Notes: generated by a model not told the origin, from the letters alone. A stretch of 64,000 bases of DNA from Lachnospiraceae bacterium (GCA_009911505.1 QXXL01000004.1:1-64000); one strand, 5' to 3'; positions 16,174 to 25,118 are shown, counted from the first letter of the stretch. Numbers and translations: made by a program.

Positions 16174-18585
16174 TTATGCCAATTGCCCTTCTATCACCGG
16201 AAAAGTGATTACAATCTTAAACAAATCCCCGTCCACAACCAATTCAAATTCCCCGTGCATCAGTTCTGTCAGGCTCTTTGCAATTGAAAGCCCCAACCCG
16301 TTTCCTTCTGTATTCCTGGAGCTGTCGCCCCGGACAAACCGTTTCATTAGCTCTTCACTGTCAATATTGAGCGCATACCTGGAAATGTTACGGAAAATAA
16401 CCTTTCCCTGCTGCCCCTTCTTTTCAATATTCACATAAGCCCGGGTCGAAGGCTGGGCATATTTGCAGATATTGTTCATCAGGTTGTCAAAAATACGCCA
16501 CAAATGCCTGGGATCAGCGGAAATAATAAACGGCTCCTCACTTCCCTTTACAATTAGTTCAACCTGGTTTGACTCCAATTTCTCTTCAAATTCCCCGATT
16601 GTCTGCGTCAGCATCACCTGCGCGTCGCAGTCCTCCCATGCAATAGACAGATTTCCGGTAGACGCCTTAGACGCCTCCATCAAATCCTCAATCAGTTTTT
16701 TTAGCCGTGTGGACTGGCGGCTTAACACATCTATATACTCCTGTATAGCCGGATTGTCGATTTCCTCTTTTTCAAGCAAATCTACATAATTAATAATAGA
16801 GGTTAGGGGCGTCTTAATATCATGGCTTACATTTGTAATCAATTCTGTCTGGAACCGTTCGCTTTTGAGCTGATCGGCAACAGCGCTGTGGATGCCTTCC
16901 CGGATATGGTTTAAATTGTCGCCATGCGCCTTTAAATCCCACAACATCCGGCGCGTATCAATATAGCTGTCCATTTCTCCATTTGAAAGCTTTTCCCCGG
17001 CCTTTTGCAGTTTTCTCATCTGTAATAAACAGACGGTAAAAAATACATACAAAACCGCCTTTTCTATGAACCAAAGCCACACCCGGGCACGGGGGGAGTA
17101 TGCCGTTACAGAAAGCCCAAACAGTTCTAAAGCTGCCAGAACCACCATCAAAACCCATGCCTTCCATACCATAGGAAACGCCTGCTGCAGTTTTGCGGCG
17201 CTTTTACAGAAAAAACGGAATATTTTAGCGCAGGCACGCCAAGACAGCGTATTTTTCCACCATTTTCCCAATTTTAGCCGTATTGCGGCATCCATACAGC
17301 ATACGAGCGCCAAAACTTCTGCAAGAAGCCCCAAAAATATCCCGGCCAAAATAGAAATCTGGATATTATAGATAACCTCAATGCAGTAAACCTCTGTTGC
17401 AAGCATCCCCATAAACAGGCCGGCGGCGATCACTGCAAACACGTCAAACGGTATTTTTTCCAGCCATCCGGCCGTAACCTTAGATGACGCCTTATGCCCC
17501 GCCCCTATCAGCAGCACGCCAAAAGAAACGAAAAACAAAATGCCGCAAATCAGCAGGATGCCAAACGCCTTGTAGCGCATGGAAAAAAAGTTCATAATCA
17601 GGATTTTGGACTGCACAAAAAAGTCCTGCTGCTGCCAATTGCCAATTAAACCAAACAGGTCCTGGTAAAAATAATCCCCCACCGTGTTTAAAGGCTCATT
17701 AACATATGATAGAATATAATAAGGGACAGTGCCTTTGATATTCTCCGTATATGTTGTAATATATCCGTTCTCCAGGATAAACTCCAAATAATTAGAATCA
17801 TCCATATCGTCTGATACAACCGTCCCAAATTCTGAAATATCCCTTTGCTGCACAATCATAATATCCGCCAGATACCAGGTCTGCCCGTTCATATATATCT
17901 GCTGATCGCCATTTGCCCAAAAATACTCCATTTGTCCGTTTGACAATTGCTCCAATACAACAGGATCCTCATATACCTGTTCTTGGCCTTCATCCCAGGA
18001 ATTTACCACCTCCAAATCTAAATAATCCGGAATTTCCACATAAGGCCTAACTGGATAAATCAGATCGCCTGCTTTACAGTAAAAGTTCCTGGTATCCCTG
18101 GTATAATAGCATGCTTCAACCAGTTCTTTATGCGTGTAGTATTCGCTTTCGCTATTATAAATAAAAAAATTGTCAAAAAGAGACTTTCCGACATACGTAT
18201 CTGTGCCTTCCCCCAAGCTATAGGAGTGGATATACAGCATGTCTTCTGTTACTTCTCTATCAAAATTACATACCTCATAAATCCGTTTATCATTTAAGTC
18301 CAGCCCTTCTATGCTGTCTTTTTGTATCACCCCATAACGAAAATTAGTATCTTTTAAAGCACTTTGCCCAAAATCTTCTCCGAAGCCCGCAGCCGCCTGG
18401 ATGGAATATTTATTACAAATGCTCTTCTTTGCCTCTTCCCAGATTTCTTGTTCACTTTTACTATAGATCCCCTCCAAATGGCCCGCCATCATAAACACAA
18501 AGGAACCTGCCATCAGGTTAAAGCTGGCTATACACAGAATCATAGCGCAAACCTTCACCCACCTTTTATAACAAAAATGAATCAT
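16174..18585 (-). CDS. Sensor histidine kinase of an OmpR-type two-component system
   Basis: The 803-residue membrane kinase has an N-terminal helix (about residues 8-35), a large extracytoplasmic region to about residue 345, then a cluster of five or so transmembrane helices (ILLICGILFFVSFGVLLIGAG, VFAVIAAGLFMGMLATEVYC and others) to about residue 530. The cytoplasmic part has the phosphoacceptor box NVSHDIKTPLTSIINYVDLL and an ATPase domain ending GNGLGLSIAKSLTELM. No HAMP domain is evident. The start ATG overlaps the stop of the response regulator gene by 4 bp (ATGA), showing translational coupling with its partner. The signal and target genes are unknown; no transporter is next to it. Confidence 0.9.
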   Translation of the reverse strand: MIHFCYKRWVKVCAMILCIASFNLMAGSFVFMMAGHLEGIYSKSEQEIWEEAKKSICNKYSIQAAAGFGEDFGQSALKDTNFRYGVIQKDSIEGLDLNDKRIYEVCNFDREVTEDMLYIHSYSLGEGTDTYVGKSLFDNFFIYNSESEYYTHKELVEACYYTRDTRNFYCKAGDLIYPVRPYVEIPDYLDLEVVNSWDEGQEQVYEDPVVLEQLSNGQMEYFWANGDQQIYMNGQTWYLADIMIVQQRDISEFGTVVSDDMDDSNYLEFILENGYITTYTENIKGTVPYYILSYVNEPLNTVGDYFYQDLFGLIGNWQQQDFFVQSKILIMNFFSMRYKAFGILLICGILFFVSFGVLLIGAGHKASSKVTAGWLEKIPFDVFAVIAAGLFMGMLATEVYCIEVIYNIQISILAGIFLGLLAEVLALVCCMDAAIRLKLGKWWKNTLSWRACAKIFRFFCKSAAKLQQAFPMVWKAWVLMVVLAALELFGLSVTAYSPRARVWLWFIEKAVLYVFFTVCLLQMRKLQKAGEKLSNGEMDSYIDTRRMLWDLKAHGDNLNHIREGIHSAVADQLKSERFQTELITNVSHDIKTPLTSIINYVDLLEKEEIDNPAIQEYIDVLSRQSTRLKKLIEDLMEASKASTGNLSIAWEDCDAQVMLTQTIGEFEEKLESNQVELIVKGSEEPFIISADPRHLWRIFDNLMNNICKYAQPSTRAYVNIEKKGQQGKVIFRNISRYALNIDSEELMKRFVRGDSSRNTEGNGLGLSIAKSLTELMHGEFELVVDGDLFKIVITFPVIEGQLA

Positions 18586-19277
18586 CCGTTATCATCCTCC
18601 ATTTTATACCCCCTGCCCCAGACGACTTTTAAGTAGCGTGGATTTGCAGGATCATATTCCAGTTTTTCGCGGAGGTGCCGAATATGTACCGCAACCGTAT
18701 TTTCTGTACCAAACGCCACGTCCTTCCACACATTCTGGTAAATCTGCGCTGGGGAAAAGACTTGCCCTTTATGCTTCAGCAGCAGCTTTAAGATATCATA
18801 TTCCGTACGTGTCAAAGACACAACGTCACCGTCAAGCGTCACTTCCTTGGCTTTATCGTCCACTTCGATTCCACCGATAGATAACACATCTTCTTTTATC
18901 ACGCCTCCTCCCAGCTTCATATAACGGCGGAGCTGTGATTTGACCCTTGCCTGCAGTTCCACCGGGTTAAAGGGTTTGGTGACATAATCGTCAGCGCCTA
19001 CGGTAAGCCCAAGCACCTTGTCAATATCCTCGCTCTTTGCCGTAAGCAGGATCACCGGAACATTGCTGACTTCCCGTATTTTTACCATAGCGGTAATGCC
19101 GTCCATAACAGGCATCATAATATCCATCAGGACTAAATGGATTTCTTTTTCCTTTATGGCATCAAGCGCTTCCTGGCCGTTATACGCCTCTACAACCTCA
19201 TACCCGTCGCTTGAAAGGTAAATCTGCAGGGCAGATACAATATCTTTTTCATCATCACATACTAATATACAATACAT
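18582..19277 (-). CDS. OmpR/PhoB-family response regulator
   Basis: The 231-residue regulator has a receiver domain (CDDEKDI, phospho-acceptor Asp in LVLMDIMMPVMDG, Lys in DYVTKPF) and a C-terminal winged helix DNA-binding domain (LTRTEYDILKLLLKHKGQVF, TVAVHIRHLREKLE, VVWGRGYKME). The start at 19277 is preferred to an ATG 30 bases upstream because GGAGG lies five bases before it. It is followed directly by the cognate sensor kinase with a 4-bp overlap. A 14-bp palindrome TATGATATATCATA at 19295-19308 sits just upstream and could be an operator. Confidence 0.93.
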   Translation of the reverse strand: MYCILVCDDEKDIVSALQIYLSSDGYEVVEAYNGQEALDAIKEKEIHLVLMDIMMPVMDGITAMVKIREVSNVPVILLTAKSEDIDKVLGLTVGADDYVTKPFNPVELQARVKSQLRRYMKLGGGVIKEDVLSIGGIEVDDKAKEVTLDGDVVSLTRTEYDILKLLLKHKGQVFSPAQIYQNVWKDVAFGTENTVAVHIRHLREKLEYDPANPRYLKVVWGRGYKMEDDNG

Positions 19278-19686
19278 AGCTTCCTCCATTTGTTTATGAT
19301 ATATCATAGGATTATTGTAGCGAAATTTTTATGAATATAAAAGCCGTCAACTGTTTAAGATTTCATTAAGACGCCGAATGGCATATAGGTATCTTTTAGG
19401 GTTTTTCACCACAAGGAAATACATCTTCCTCCGCTGCAGGTTAAGGCCACTCCTGTGCTGGATGCTGGAAAGAAGCCCTTCTTTACTTGCCATCTTTCCC
19501 TGCCTGTTCCATTGCGGCCAGTTCTTCCTTTACCATTGTTTGTTTTCTTCTTTCTCTAACCAATAAACGCAGCAGAATAGAATCTTATCGGAAAATTGCT
19601 GCACTATGACAACATAATATATTTACCCGGACAGCCAGGGGACGTGCTCCATTCCCGTTCCGAGATCTGTGGAAAGGGGTGGTACT
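19278..19686. other. Intergenic region upstream of the toxin-like gene
   Basis: No convincing gene is seen over these 409 bases. On the minus strand a 25-codon reading frame at 19345-19422 (MYFLVVKNPKRYLYAIRR and onward) has GGAGG only three bases before its ATG; its ending resembles the translated sequence beyond the toxin gene, so it may be a remnant. A possible plus-strand promoter for the toxin is TTGCTG (19596-19601) with TATATT after 16 bases. Confidence 0.5.
19373..19388. repeat. Left copy of a 16-bp direct repeat flanking the toxin-like gene
   Basis: GCCGAATGGCATATAG occurs here and identically at 19870-19885. The following 12 bases (GTATCTTTTAGG) also resemble 19846-19856 on the other side. 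Confidence 0.7.
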
Positions 19687-19770
19687 ATGAGTACATACGA
19701 GGAATTAATAATAATCCTGACCACTGCGTTATTGATTGTTGCAATTCTGACTTATACGCATAAAAAATAG
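19687..19770 (+). CDS. Holin-like small membrane toxin candidate (type I toxin-antitoxin)
   Basis: A 27-residue peptide, MSTYEELIIILTTALLIVAI then LTYTHKK. It has a short polar start, a single hydrophobic helix and a basic tail, the layout of the Firmicutes holin-like/TxpA-type type I toxins. A very strong ribosome binding site, AAAGGGGTGG, lies five bases upstream of the ATG. No other gene is within 400 bases upstream or 200 downstream. Such peptides usually sit in the membrane and are silenced by a convergent antisense RNA; a minus-strand promoter-like pair is present downstream. Family assignment is by pattern only and toxicity is inferred. Confidence 0.6.
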   Translation: MSTYEELIIILTTALLIVAILTYTHKK

Positions 19771-19832
19771 CCGTCGAAATTTTGCCTGGCACTGGCACAA
19801 AGCAGGTATCTCCAAGCTTCAGTTCCTGGCCG
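19755..19832 (-). ncRNA. Candidate antisense RNA opposing the toxin-like gene
   Basis: On the minus strand TTGAGG (19861-19866) is followed after 17 bases by TATATG (19838-19843), which would start an RNA near 19831. Transcription would run into TATTTTTTATG over the toxin's last codons, a possible end point, with only a weak hairpin before it. This overlap of 3' ends is how TxpA/RatA-type systems are arranged. Evidence is limited to these motifs. Confidence 0.25.
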
Positions 19833-19869
19833 GATAGCATATAGATATCCTTTAGGACTTCCTCAAATT

Positions 19870-19885
19870 GCCGAATGGCATATAG
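19870..19885. repeat. Right copy of a 16-bp direct repeat flanking the toxin-like gene
   Basis: Identical to 19373-19388. It is followed by the promoter of the malic enzyme gene. Confidence 0.7.
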
Positions 19886-19899
19886 ATGCAAAGCCCTAC

Positions 19900-19928
19900 T
19901 TGATTTGTCTATATTTTAATGCTATGAT
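19900..19928 (+). promoter_or_regulatory. SigA-type promoter of the malic enzyme gene
   Basis: TTGATT (19900-19905), 17 bases, TATGAT (19923-19928); leader of about 45 bases to an AAAGGAG ribosome binding site. Confidence 0.6.
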
Positions 19929-19977
19929 ATAGGCATTCAAAACCTAAACTTTTCCAAACCAAAGGAGCATAAGTAAT

Positions 19978-21129
19978 ATGAATTACGCAGAACGGGCATT
20001 ATCAGCCCACAAAGAATGGAATGGCAAGCTGGAAACCGTATCCAAATCACCGGTCAAAGACCGCGATGCGCTTTCCATCGCTTATACCCCTGGCGTCGCA
20101 GAACCCTGCAAAGCCATAGCAAAAAATCCGGCCGACGCCTACACCTATACAATGAAAGCCAACACTGTTGCCGTTGTTTCTGACGGAAGCGCCGTACTCG
20201 GCCTTGGAAACATCGGGCCATTAGCAGCTATGCCGGTAATGGAAGGCAAATGCGTGCTGTTCAAGGAATTTGGCAATATAAATGCAGTGCCTATCTGCCT
20301 GGACACACAGGATACAGAAGAAATCATCCAGGCCGTCAAACACATAGCGCCCGCATTCGGCGGCATCAATTTAGAAGATATCTCCGCCCCCAGGTGCTTT
20401 GAAATTGAACAAAGGCTCAAAGAAATCCTCAATATCCCTGTGTTCCACGACGATCAGCACGGCACGGCCATTGTCGTCCTCGCCGGTATTATAAATGCCT
20501 TAAAAGTCACCGGCAAACAAAAAAAATCATGCAAAGTCATCATAAACGGTGCAGGATCTGCCGGGATCGCCATTGCCAGGCTGCTTTTAGCGTATGGGTT
20601 TACGCAAATTACCATGTGCGACAAAAAAGGCATACTCCACAAAGGTTATCCGGATTTAAACTGGATGCAGCAGAAAATGCTCGAGAGCACAAACTTAAAC
20701 AATTCACAAGGCACATTGGCAGACGCTTTTGTAGGGGCAGATATTTTTGTCGGGGTTTCCGCCCCTGGCATTGTAAGCCCAGAAATGGTCGCTTCCATGA
20801 ACAAAGACGCCATACTTTTTGCCATGGCCAACCCCGTACCAGAGATCATGCCGGATATTGCCAAAGCCGCAGGGGCAAAGGTGGTTGGGACAGGCAGGAG
20901 CGATTTCCCAAACCAGGTCAACAATGTAATAGCATTCCCTGGTATTTTCAAAGGAGCACTCGAGGGGCATGCCGCACAGATTACAGAAGAAATGAAACTG
21001 GCAGCTGCGCAGGCAATTGCAGGGCTTGTCAAAGACAACGAGTTAAACGAAGATTTTATTATGCCGGAAGCTTTTGATCCACGTGTCGCAAAAGCTGTCA
21101 GCGATGCCGTAAAAGCACATATACGCTAA
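19978..21129 (+). CDS. NAD(P)-dependent malic enzyme
   Basis: This enzyme decarboxylates malate oxidatively to pyruvate in the cytoplasm, linking C4 acids to the pyruvate pool used by PFOR. The 383-residue protein is of the short bacterial type without a phosphotransacetylase tail. It shows IAYTPGVAEPC, DGSAVLGLGNIGP, FHDDQHGTAIV with metal-binding acids, the nucleotide-binding NGAGSAGIAIA, and ANPVPEI with TGRSDFPNQVNNV near the end. An AAAGGAG site precedes the ATG. It is followed 44 bp later by a DUF4364 gene, probably in the same transcript. Cofactor choice (NAD or NADP) cannot be told from sequence by eye. Confidence 0.93.
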   Translation: MNYAERALSAHKEWNGKLETVSKSPVKDRDALSIAYTPGVAEPCKAIAKNPADAYTYTMKANTVAVVSDGSAVLGLGNIGPLAAMPVMEGKCVLFKEFGNINAVPICLDTQDTEEIIQAVKHIAPAFGGINLEDISAPRCFEIEQRLKEILNIPVFHDDQHGTAIVVLAGIINALKVTGKQKKSCKVIINGAGSAGIAIARLLLAYGFTQITMCDKKGILHKGYPDLNWMQQKMLESTNLNNSQGTLADAFVGADIFVGVSAPGIVSPEMVASMNKDAILFAMANPVPEIMPDIAKAAGAKVVGTGRSDFPNQVNNVIAFPGIFKGALEGHAAQITEEMKLAAAQAIAGLVKDNELNEDFIMPEAFDPRVAKAVSDAVKAHIR

Positions 21130-21173
21130 TACATCTTTGCCGCGGCAAATTAACAGGGAAAAGGAGCGATCAT

Positions 21174-21689
21174 ATGGCAGAGCCAAATACCATCTACAAA
21201 ATGACAATTTTAGCTATGCTAGACAAAGTGGATTTCCCGCTTTCTAATACACAGATTTCTAATTTTTTTTTAGACCATGATTACACGGATTATTTCACTG
21301 TCCAGCAGATGATAAGCAGCCTGCTGGACTCAGAACTTATCCGTTCAAAATCCACACACAATAACACCCAGTATTACCTTACCCCATCCGGCCTGGATAC
21401 ACTGCGTTTTTTTGAAGATAAAATAACGCCTGCAATCGGCGAAGATTTAAACGCCTATTTTAAAAAAAATAAAATGAGTTTAAAAAATGAAAACTCTATT
21501 GTAACAGACTATTACAAATCCACCATTCCAGGCTTTGATGTGCGCTGCCAGCTCAAAGAACGCAATACCCCTGTTATCGATTTGACCATACATGTCAAAA
21601 CGAAAGCACAGGCACAAGCCATCTGCAAAAACTGGCAAAATCAACATCCAGAGATTTATGCTTATCTGATGGACGCGCTGATTCAGTGA
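21174..21689 (+). CDS. DUF4364 family protein, winged-helix-like
   Basis: The 171-residue protein fits the DUF4364 family found across Clostridia. The N-terminal 80 residues look like a winged helix-turn-helix (IYKMTILAMLDKVDFPLSNTQI, TVQQMISSLLDSELI, TPSGLDTLRFFE), of the kind seen in PadR/MarR-like regulators. The C-terminal half is an uncharacterised mixed fold. There is no signal or membrane segment. It has AAAAGGAGCG upstream and follows the malic enzyme gene by 44 bp. A regulatory role is likely from fold, but no target is known. Confidence 0.8.
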   Translation: MAEPNTIYKMTILAMLDKVDFPLSNTQISNFFLDHDYTDYFTVQQMISSLLDSELIRSKSTHNNTQYYLTPSGLDTLRFFEDKITPAIGEDLNAYFKKNKMSLKNENSIVTDYYKSTIPGFDVRCQLKERNTPVIDLTIHVKTKAQAQAICKNWQNQHPEIYAYLMDALIQ

Positions 21690-21702
21690 ATGGCCAACAG
21701 CC

Positions 21703-21747
21703 ATAAAAAAACGAACCCATCCCCTATTGGCAATGGTCCGTTTCCCT
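21703..21747. terminator. Bidirectional terminator between DUF4364 gene and mecA
   Basis: Imperfect hairpin with arms 21709-21720 and 21733-21743 (AAACG paired with CGTTT, CCCAT with ATGG). An A run lies on its left, giving a T run on the minus strand. The two genes converge here. Confidence 0.6.
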
Positions 21748-21750
21748 GTT

Positions 21751-22431
21751 TTATAATTTCGCCAGCGTTTGAAGCGCTTTATGCTTCACAATTACCTGTG
21801 CATGCTCTTCCAAAAAGCCGCTGCGCATACTGTCCTGTTCAATCGACTTGGCATATTCCATAGAAGCCGTCACAAACTCATAAACATATTTTTTGGAACT
21901 TCTATTCAGATCCGCCCACAGAAAATACTGCTTTTTTTGATCAAGGTAATATAACCTGCTTTTTGCTGCCTTGCTTACAGGCAAAATCCGGCAGAACTTG
22001 CGGACGTTGGAAAAAGAAACAAATGTAAGCAGATATGTGTACTCTGCCGCATCCTTATCCCTGGCCTGCCCGCCTGCTTCCTTTAACACCTCTTCCTTTA
22101 CATCCACAAGCTCCGCCGACTGCTTCCTCGCTGCCGAAGCGCCGAACATATTCCGGATATGTTCTAATATCTCCGCACCGCTAACGTGGCTCTCTGAAAA
22201 TGTAAGTACAATTTCATCCTCTGACATAATTGCTGCCTGGATGGACATCATGTTGCCGGTTGCCTTATACCCCACCTCATCTTCTGCAATCCGGATCAGC
22301 TTTTCTAAAAACTCCCTGGCATTTGGTGTATTGGCAAAAAAATCATCCAATTCAATGCCATTTTGCTCCAAATCATCCTGCGTCAAAAAGCAGCGCAGTG
22401 AACCATTTTCCATTTTCTCAAACTTCATCAT
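21751..22431 (-). CDS. mecA: MecA-family adaptor protein for Clp protease
   Basis: MecA-type adaptors deliver substrates to ClpC/ClpP and control stress or competence regulators. The 226-residue protein has the N-terminal substrate-binding part (MKFEKMENGSLRCFLTQDDLEQNGI, ELDDFFANTPNAREFLEKLI, AEDEVGYKATGN), an acidic variable linker near residues 100-125, and the C-terminal Clp-binding fold (TYLLTFVSFSNVRKFCRIL, SRLYYLDQKKQYFLWADL). Two adjacent ATG codons are possible starts. It follows the pyrophosphatase gene by about 30 bp. No ClpC gene is in the window, and the substrates are unknown. Confidence 0.85.
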   Translation of the reverse strand: MMKFEKMENGSLRCFLTQDDLEQNGIELDDFFANTPNAREFLEKLIRIAEDEVGYKATGNMMSIQAAIMSEDEIVLTFSESHVSGAEILEHIRNMFGASAARKQSAELVDVKEEVLKEAGGQARDKDAAEYTYLLTFVSFSNVRKFCRILPVSKAAKSRLYYLDQKKQYFLWADLNRSSKKYVYEFVTASMEYAKSIEQDSMRSGFLEEHAQVIVKHKALQTLAKL

Positions 22432-22462
22432 GCATCACATCCTCACTATTATCCCCTGTAAT

Positions 22463-24115
22463 CTATTCTTGTAAAGCTGCCATAAGCGCCGGTATCAGCT
22501 GCTTCTTTCTAGATACCACACCTTTTAACAAATAACCGTCATTTTCCCTGTTTGCAGAAAATGCCTGGCTTATAATTGTATCTGCCTCTTCACCCGCCCC
22601 AAGGAGCAGCGTAGATTCTTCTAAGATATCCGTCAACATCACAAATACCATATCCAGTTTATGCCCTTTTAAAACGGTTAGAATATAATCCTTCAGCTTC
22701 ATGCGTACGGTATCAAGTTCTTCCTTACTCATCGCGCTAAGCTGCGCTACGCCAAACTCATATTTGCCAATAGTAAATTTCTTGAAATCCTGGTTAAAAA
22801 TCTCTTCCGGTGTCTTACGGTTAAAATCGCTGCCCGCCTGAAACATATTCTTTGCAAGTACTTCGATTTCAATTCCGGCAATAATCGCCAGCTCTTCCGC
22901 CGCAGCCCTGTCAATAGACGTACATGTCGGCGAGCGGAACATCAGTGTATCAGATATAATCGCGGCACATAAAATTCCTGCAATCTGTTGTGGGATTTCT
23001 ACCCCCTTTTCCTGGTACATCTGGTAAATAATGGTTGATGTACAGCCCAGCGGCTGGTTTCGGAAAAATACAGGTGATATCGTCTCTAAACTGCCCAGCC
23101 TATGATGATCAATTATTTCCAGAATATCCGCCCCGTCAAAACCGTCTACCGCCTGTGTCTTTTCATTATGATCAACCAGAATTATTTTCTTTTTCTGCGT
23201 ATTTAAAAGATACCTTCTAGAAATCATGCCTACATAATGGTTTTCCTGATCCACAACAGGGAAATCCCTGTGGCGCACCTTTGACATAATATCCTTTACT
23301 TCCTCTACATAGTCTTCAATATGAAACTGGATCAGCTTTTCTTTTGTCATAAAGTGTTTAATCGGAATACTCTGGTTAATCAGCCTTGCCGCAGTAAAAA
23401 TATCGTACGGTGTTCCAATCACAACACAGTCCCGCTTGTCTGCCGCCCGGACAACCTCTTCACTGACCGTAAATCCGGAGCAAACCACCATACAGCTTGC
23501 ATTATTCTCAATGGCCTTCATCTGCGAATCAAAATGGTCGCCCAAAATCACCAGATCATCCTTTTCCATCCAGTCCCCGGACCACTCATACCCAAACGAT
23601 GCCACAACTACCTTGCCCTTTACGAAATGCGCATGCGGGTTGCCGGCTAAAATAGTGCCGCCGAGCGTTTCTGCTATATTCTTATAAGGTGTCTTGGCTG
23701 TAGCTAAAATCTGCGTATCATATACATCCATATAAGATGTCGCAATATCCCTTGTCACAATCAGTCCGCGCAGCTGGTTGCCTGAATTTGTAACTGCCAA
23801 GGTTACGACATTTTGCATATTCATCAGCTCCCATGCGCGCTTCATGGAAATATGCTCGTTAACACCTGCCGTACGCCGGAATGAAATATCCTTGATCTGC
23901 GCCCCCACATCAGTCACAAGCTCCGGTTCATCCAGCCGGAAATAATTCAGTACATAACGTGTCTCTTCATTAATAGCCCCTGCGCGCTTTGGTTCATGGC
24001 AAATACTGCTTATTTTATTTTTTAAATCAGCATATGCTATTGCAGCGCAGATGGAATCCGTATCTGGATTCTTGTGCCCAATAATCCATACTTTTTTCTC
24101 CTGGTTTAAACTCAT
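22463..24115 (-). CDS. ppaC: Manganese-dependent inorganic pyrophosphatase with CBS/DRTGG regulatory insert
   Basis: This family II enzyme hydrolyses pyrophosphate to phosphate in the cytoplasm. The 550-residue protein is far longer than the roughly 310-residue core because regulatory domains are inserted. The DHH core shows GHKNPDTDSICAAIAYA at the start, then EIIDHHRLG and LGCTSTIIYQMY after the insert. The insert (about residues 65-300) holds a CBS pair and a DRTGG-like domain (SMKRAWELMNMQNVVTLAV, GDHFDSQMKAIENNASCMVV, IKHFMTKEKLIQFH), known in Clostridial homologues to bind adenine nucleotides and regulate activity. The start at 24115 is chosen for its GTGAGG site; an upstream in-frame ATG lacks one. 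mecA follows. Confidence 0.92.
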   Translation of the reverse strand: MSLNQEKKVWIIGHKNPDTDSICAAIAYADLKNKISSICHEPKRAGAINEETRYVLNYFRLDEPELVTDVGAQIKDISFRRTAGVNEHISMKRAWELMNMQNVVTLAVTNSGNQLRGLIVTRDIATSYMDVYDTQILATAKTPYKNIAETLGGTILAGNPHAHFVKGKVVVASFGYEWSGDWMEKDDLVILGDHFDSQMKAIENNASCMVVCSGFTVSEEVVRAADKRDCVVIGTPYDIFTAARLINQSIPIKHFMTKEKLIQFHIEDYVEEVKDIMSKVRHRDFPVVDQENHYVGMISRRYLLNTQKKKIILVDHNEKTQAVDGFDGADILEIIDHHRLGSLETISPVFFRNQPLGCTSTIIYQMYQEKGVEIPQQIAGILCAAIISDTLMFRSPTCTSIDRAAAEELAIIAGIEIEVLAKNMFQAGSDFNRKTPEEIFNQDFKKFTIGKYEFGVAQLSAMSKEELDTVRMKLKDYILTVLKGHKLDMVFVMLTDILEESTLLLGAGEEADTIISQAFSANRENDGYLLKGVVSRKKQLIPALMAALQE

Positions 24116-24208
24116 GCTTAACCTCACCCAATCCTCTTTCAGTAAGCAGCAAACAAAGGGGGCAGCCCCCAACTTAAATATATTCACTGCCGCCAAAAAT
24201 GTTCCTGT

Positions 24209-24898
24209 TTATACAACCCCCATTACAATGGCAATTAAGGCAACCATCCCGATTAAATTCAAAACGGCAAACACGCAGATTGCTTTTGCTGTATTTTTGA
24301 TAGCTTCTATCTGTGACATACTTTCTTTTAAGGAATCTGTCTTTTTGTCGGATTCTTCAATCAGCGTCTGCATATTGCGGTAGCATTTTACATTTTCATT
24401 ATGTACTTTCTCGCAAATTTCATTCTTTATACGATCGAACTGTCCATTCAGGCTATTTACCGTTTCGTTCAGTTTCTCATTCTGTTCATTAATCATTGAC
24501 CGGACTTCTTCGTTCTGCTCTGTGCAGTTAACGGCATTTTCCGCTAAACGTTCAGCAAACGTTTTATTAAGTTCTTTTAATTTGCCGTCTACCTTTCCGA
24601 CCATGCTGTTTATCTGCGCTGCAACGTTTTGCGCCACACGGTCTGCTGCTTCCTGCCGCTCTTCCACAATTTCAGACAGCTCCTTGGCCTTATCCTCCCG
24701 CTCTGCTACGATATCCGACAGCTCCTGCACGCGGCTCGCTTTCGTCGCAAGCAGCCCCTGCAGCTGCTTTGCTTTTTCCCTGAATTCATCAATCTGGCTT
24801 AGTAAAAAATCTTCTCTATCCACGTTCTTTTTTGTCCTTTCCCGTTCTGTTTTCCGGCGGCCTGCGAATTCTTTTCGTATTTGCGCTAATATATCCAT
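24209..24898 (-). CDS. Coiled-coil protein with C-terminal membrane anchor, unknown function
   Basis: The 229-residue protein was not recognised. Residues 1-40 are basic (MDILAQIRKEFAGRRKTERERTK by pattern), residues 30-190 form a long charged heptad-type coiled coil (LSDIVAEREDKAKELSEIVEER), and the last 25 residues are one hydrophobic helix (AICVFAVLNLIGMVALIAIVMG). This suggests a tail-anchored cytoplasmic coiled coil. The start at 24898 is supported by GGGAGGGG six bases upstream. The pyrophosphatase gene begins 93 bp downstream on the same strand. A distant likeness to methyl-accepting or septum-type coiled-coil proteins is generic and not evidence of function. Confidence 0.7.
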   Translation of the reverse strand: MDILAQIRKEFAGRRKTERERTKKNVDREDFLLSQIDEFREKAKQLQGLLATKASRVQELSDIVAEREDKAKELSEIVEERQEAADRVAQNVAAQINSMVGKVDGKLKELNKTFAERLAENAVNCTEQNEEVRSMINEQNEKLNETVNSLNGQFDRIKNEICEKVHNENVKCYRNMQTLIEESDKKTDSLKESMSQIEAIKNTAKAICVFAVLNLIGMVALIAIVMGVV

Positions 24899-25085
24899 TA
24901 ATTCCCCTCCCATAGTCCACCGCCATACCTTATATGATTACTATACTGCACTTTCCGGCCACGATAAAAGGCACTGATTATCAGGCTTGTCCCTATGATT
25001 GTAGCATTATCAGTATGGCTTGTAAAGGGGAAAAGACGTTATTTCAAGGGCAATTGAAGATGCTTCTCATCCGTCCTGCAGCAGG

Positions 25086-25114
25086 AAAAAGAATGCCGCC
25101 ATACGGCGGCATTC
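25086..25114 (-). terminator. Rho-independent terminator of the GH3 gene
   Basis: Perfect 10-bp stem GAATGCCGCC (25091-25100) and GGCGGCATTC (25105-25114) with a 4-base loop, followed by TTTTTCC on the minus strand. Confidence 0.92.
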
Positions 25115-25118
25115 TCAA

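Noticed and set aside
19685..19891. Minus-strand 68-codon frame opposite the toxin-like gene
   Set aside because: No ribosome binding site, and it overlaps the better supported small peptide; its start region is one of the direct repeats.
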